From Sutcliffiella tianshenii (lineage in GTDB: Bacteria > Bacillota > Bacilli > Bacillales > Bacillaceae_I): a DNA stretch of 64,000 nt. Made by a program: the position numbers and the translations under genes. Below are positions 63,574-64,000 of the stretch, piece after piece (the stretch's first letter is position 1; every line of letters starts with the position of its first letter). Location: contig NZ_JAFBED010000002.1 in assembly GCF_016908565.1 (NCBI RefSeq), positions 186,001 through 250,000 on the forward strand, written 5' to 3'. The notes beneath the pieces are model-generated. The model saw only the letters and a list, made by a program, of their open reading frames with translations, searched no databases and was not told where the DNA came from.

Positions 63574-63587
63574 TATCTAGCGAAATG

Positions 63588-63624
63588 AAGCCGGTCCCTC
63601 TAGATGGAGGAGGCCGGCTTTTTT
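63588..63624 (+). terminator. Intrinsic terminator after acnA
   Basis: AAGCCGG and CCGGCTT form the base of a longer imperfect stem, followed by TTTT. Confidence 0.8.
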
Positions 63625-63712
63625 CATCATTTCATTTGTTATAAAATTGACACAACAAGTATAAATCGTACAGTCTGAATATGATTTAATAAAAGTAAAC
63701 GAGGTAAACAAG

Positions 63713-64000
63713 ATGGATGCAATCCAGTTTGGCCCGCTGCTACTGAAAAAATCAATCCTTGTCCTTCTTTTCTCCCTTCTTCTTGCATATTTATATATGG
63801 CCATTATTTATAAAAAACGGCCGGAGACATTGAAGATTATAGAACAGCACTTGATAAGTGCAGCCTTGTGGTGGATTTTATTGTTCAAATTTAGTATTCT
63901 TCTTTTTAGACCTTCCATCATCTGGACCAATCCTTTTGGGATAATATTTTTTACCGGAGGGACTAAAGGGATTTATCTGGCAAGCATCGTAGCGCTTTTC
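63713..64000 (+). CDS. Integral membrane protein (5' end only)
   Basis: The first 96 codons of a gene run off the right edge. The product has four hydrophobic segments (about 12-32, 45-62, 72-84 and 88-96), with a positively charged loop KKRPETLK after the first. GAGGTAAACAAG precedes ATG 63713. In bacilli citB is followed by a thioredoxin-like membrane gene (yneN) or by related redox-membrane genes; the visible part shows no such domain, so the identity stays open. Confidence 0.7.
   Translation, partial: MDAIQFGPLLLKKSILVLLFSLLLAYLYMAIIYKKRPETLKIIEQHLISAALWWILLFKFSILLFRPSIIWTNPFGIIFFTGGTKGIYLASIVALF

Overview
The window is a chromosomal segment of a spore-forming Bacillaceae bacterium (Firmicutes). 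Gene content and order follow the Bacillus backbone closely: korAB, tdh-kbl, miaB-ymcA-cotE, mutS-mutL, miaA-hfq-spoVK-hflX-ynbB-glnR-glnA, then lexA/yneB-ynzC-tkt-sirA-yneF, ccdA-yneI-ccdC-yneK, and finally sspP-sspO-citB. Sporulation genes (cotE, spoVK, a Spo0E-like regulator, sirA, spo0M, a gerP-like gene, sspO, sspP), strong AGGAGG ribosome binding sites and intrinsic terminators after most units fit this assignment. I cannot name the species.

Layout. 1-3.9 kb: 2-oxoacid:ferredoxin oxidoreductase and threonine catabolism. 3.9-13.9 kb: tRNA modification, mismatch repair, Hfq, coat and sporulation genes. 13.9-17.8 kb: an accessory module for the end of C30 carotenoid synthesis (CrtP, CrtQ, CrtO types) plus a TRIC-type channel. 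18-22.6 kb: hflX, ynbB and glnRA with its GlnR operator. 22.7-24.1 kb: a GNAT gene, an unknown gene and a lone phage holin. 24.1-35.7 kb: the lexA-to-yneK block, including a BmrCD-type ABC exporter pair and three copies of a structured intergenic repeat. 35.8-59.4 kb: a long accessory interval between yneK and sspP, holding a DnaI-like ATPase, an ECF sigma/anti-sigma pair, a MoxR-DUF58 cluster, a proline operon, membrane and lipoprotein genes, a tRNA-Sec, a DUF262-HNH gene, pepF, a second UMP-kinase-type gene, spo0M and the selenocysteine genes. 59.4-64 kb: sspP, a 52-bp tandem repeat, sspO, aconitase and the start of a membrane protein gene.

The most notable content is a complete selenocysteine system. 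It comprises a tRNA-Sec with a UCA anticodon, selA, selB, and two selenoprotein genes that an ordinary gene caller would break at an in-frame UGA. One is selD itself, with Sec in its GUGCK active-site motif. The other is a 79-residue SelW-like protein with a CMQU redox motif. Each UGA is followed by a perfect hairpin with the same three-base GUU loop, a good candidate SECIS. SelD would supply selenophosphate, SelA would convert Ser-tRNA to Sec-tRNA, SelB would deliver it at the hairpin, and the only visible clients are SelD and the SelW-like protein.

Other points of interest are a repeat family whose three copies show compensatory base changes, a 20-codon ORF fused to a terminator hairpin ahead of the UMP-kinase paralogue, a solitary DUF262-HNH gene beside a decayed gene fragment, and the absence of yneA between lexA and yneB.
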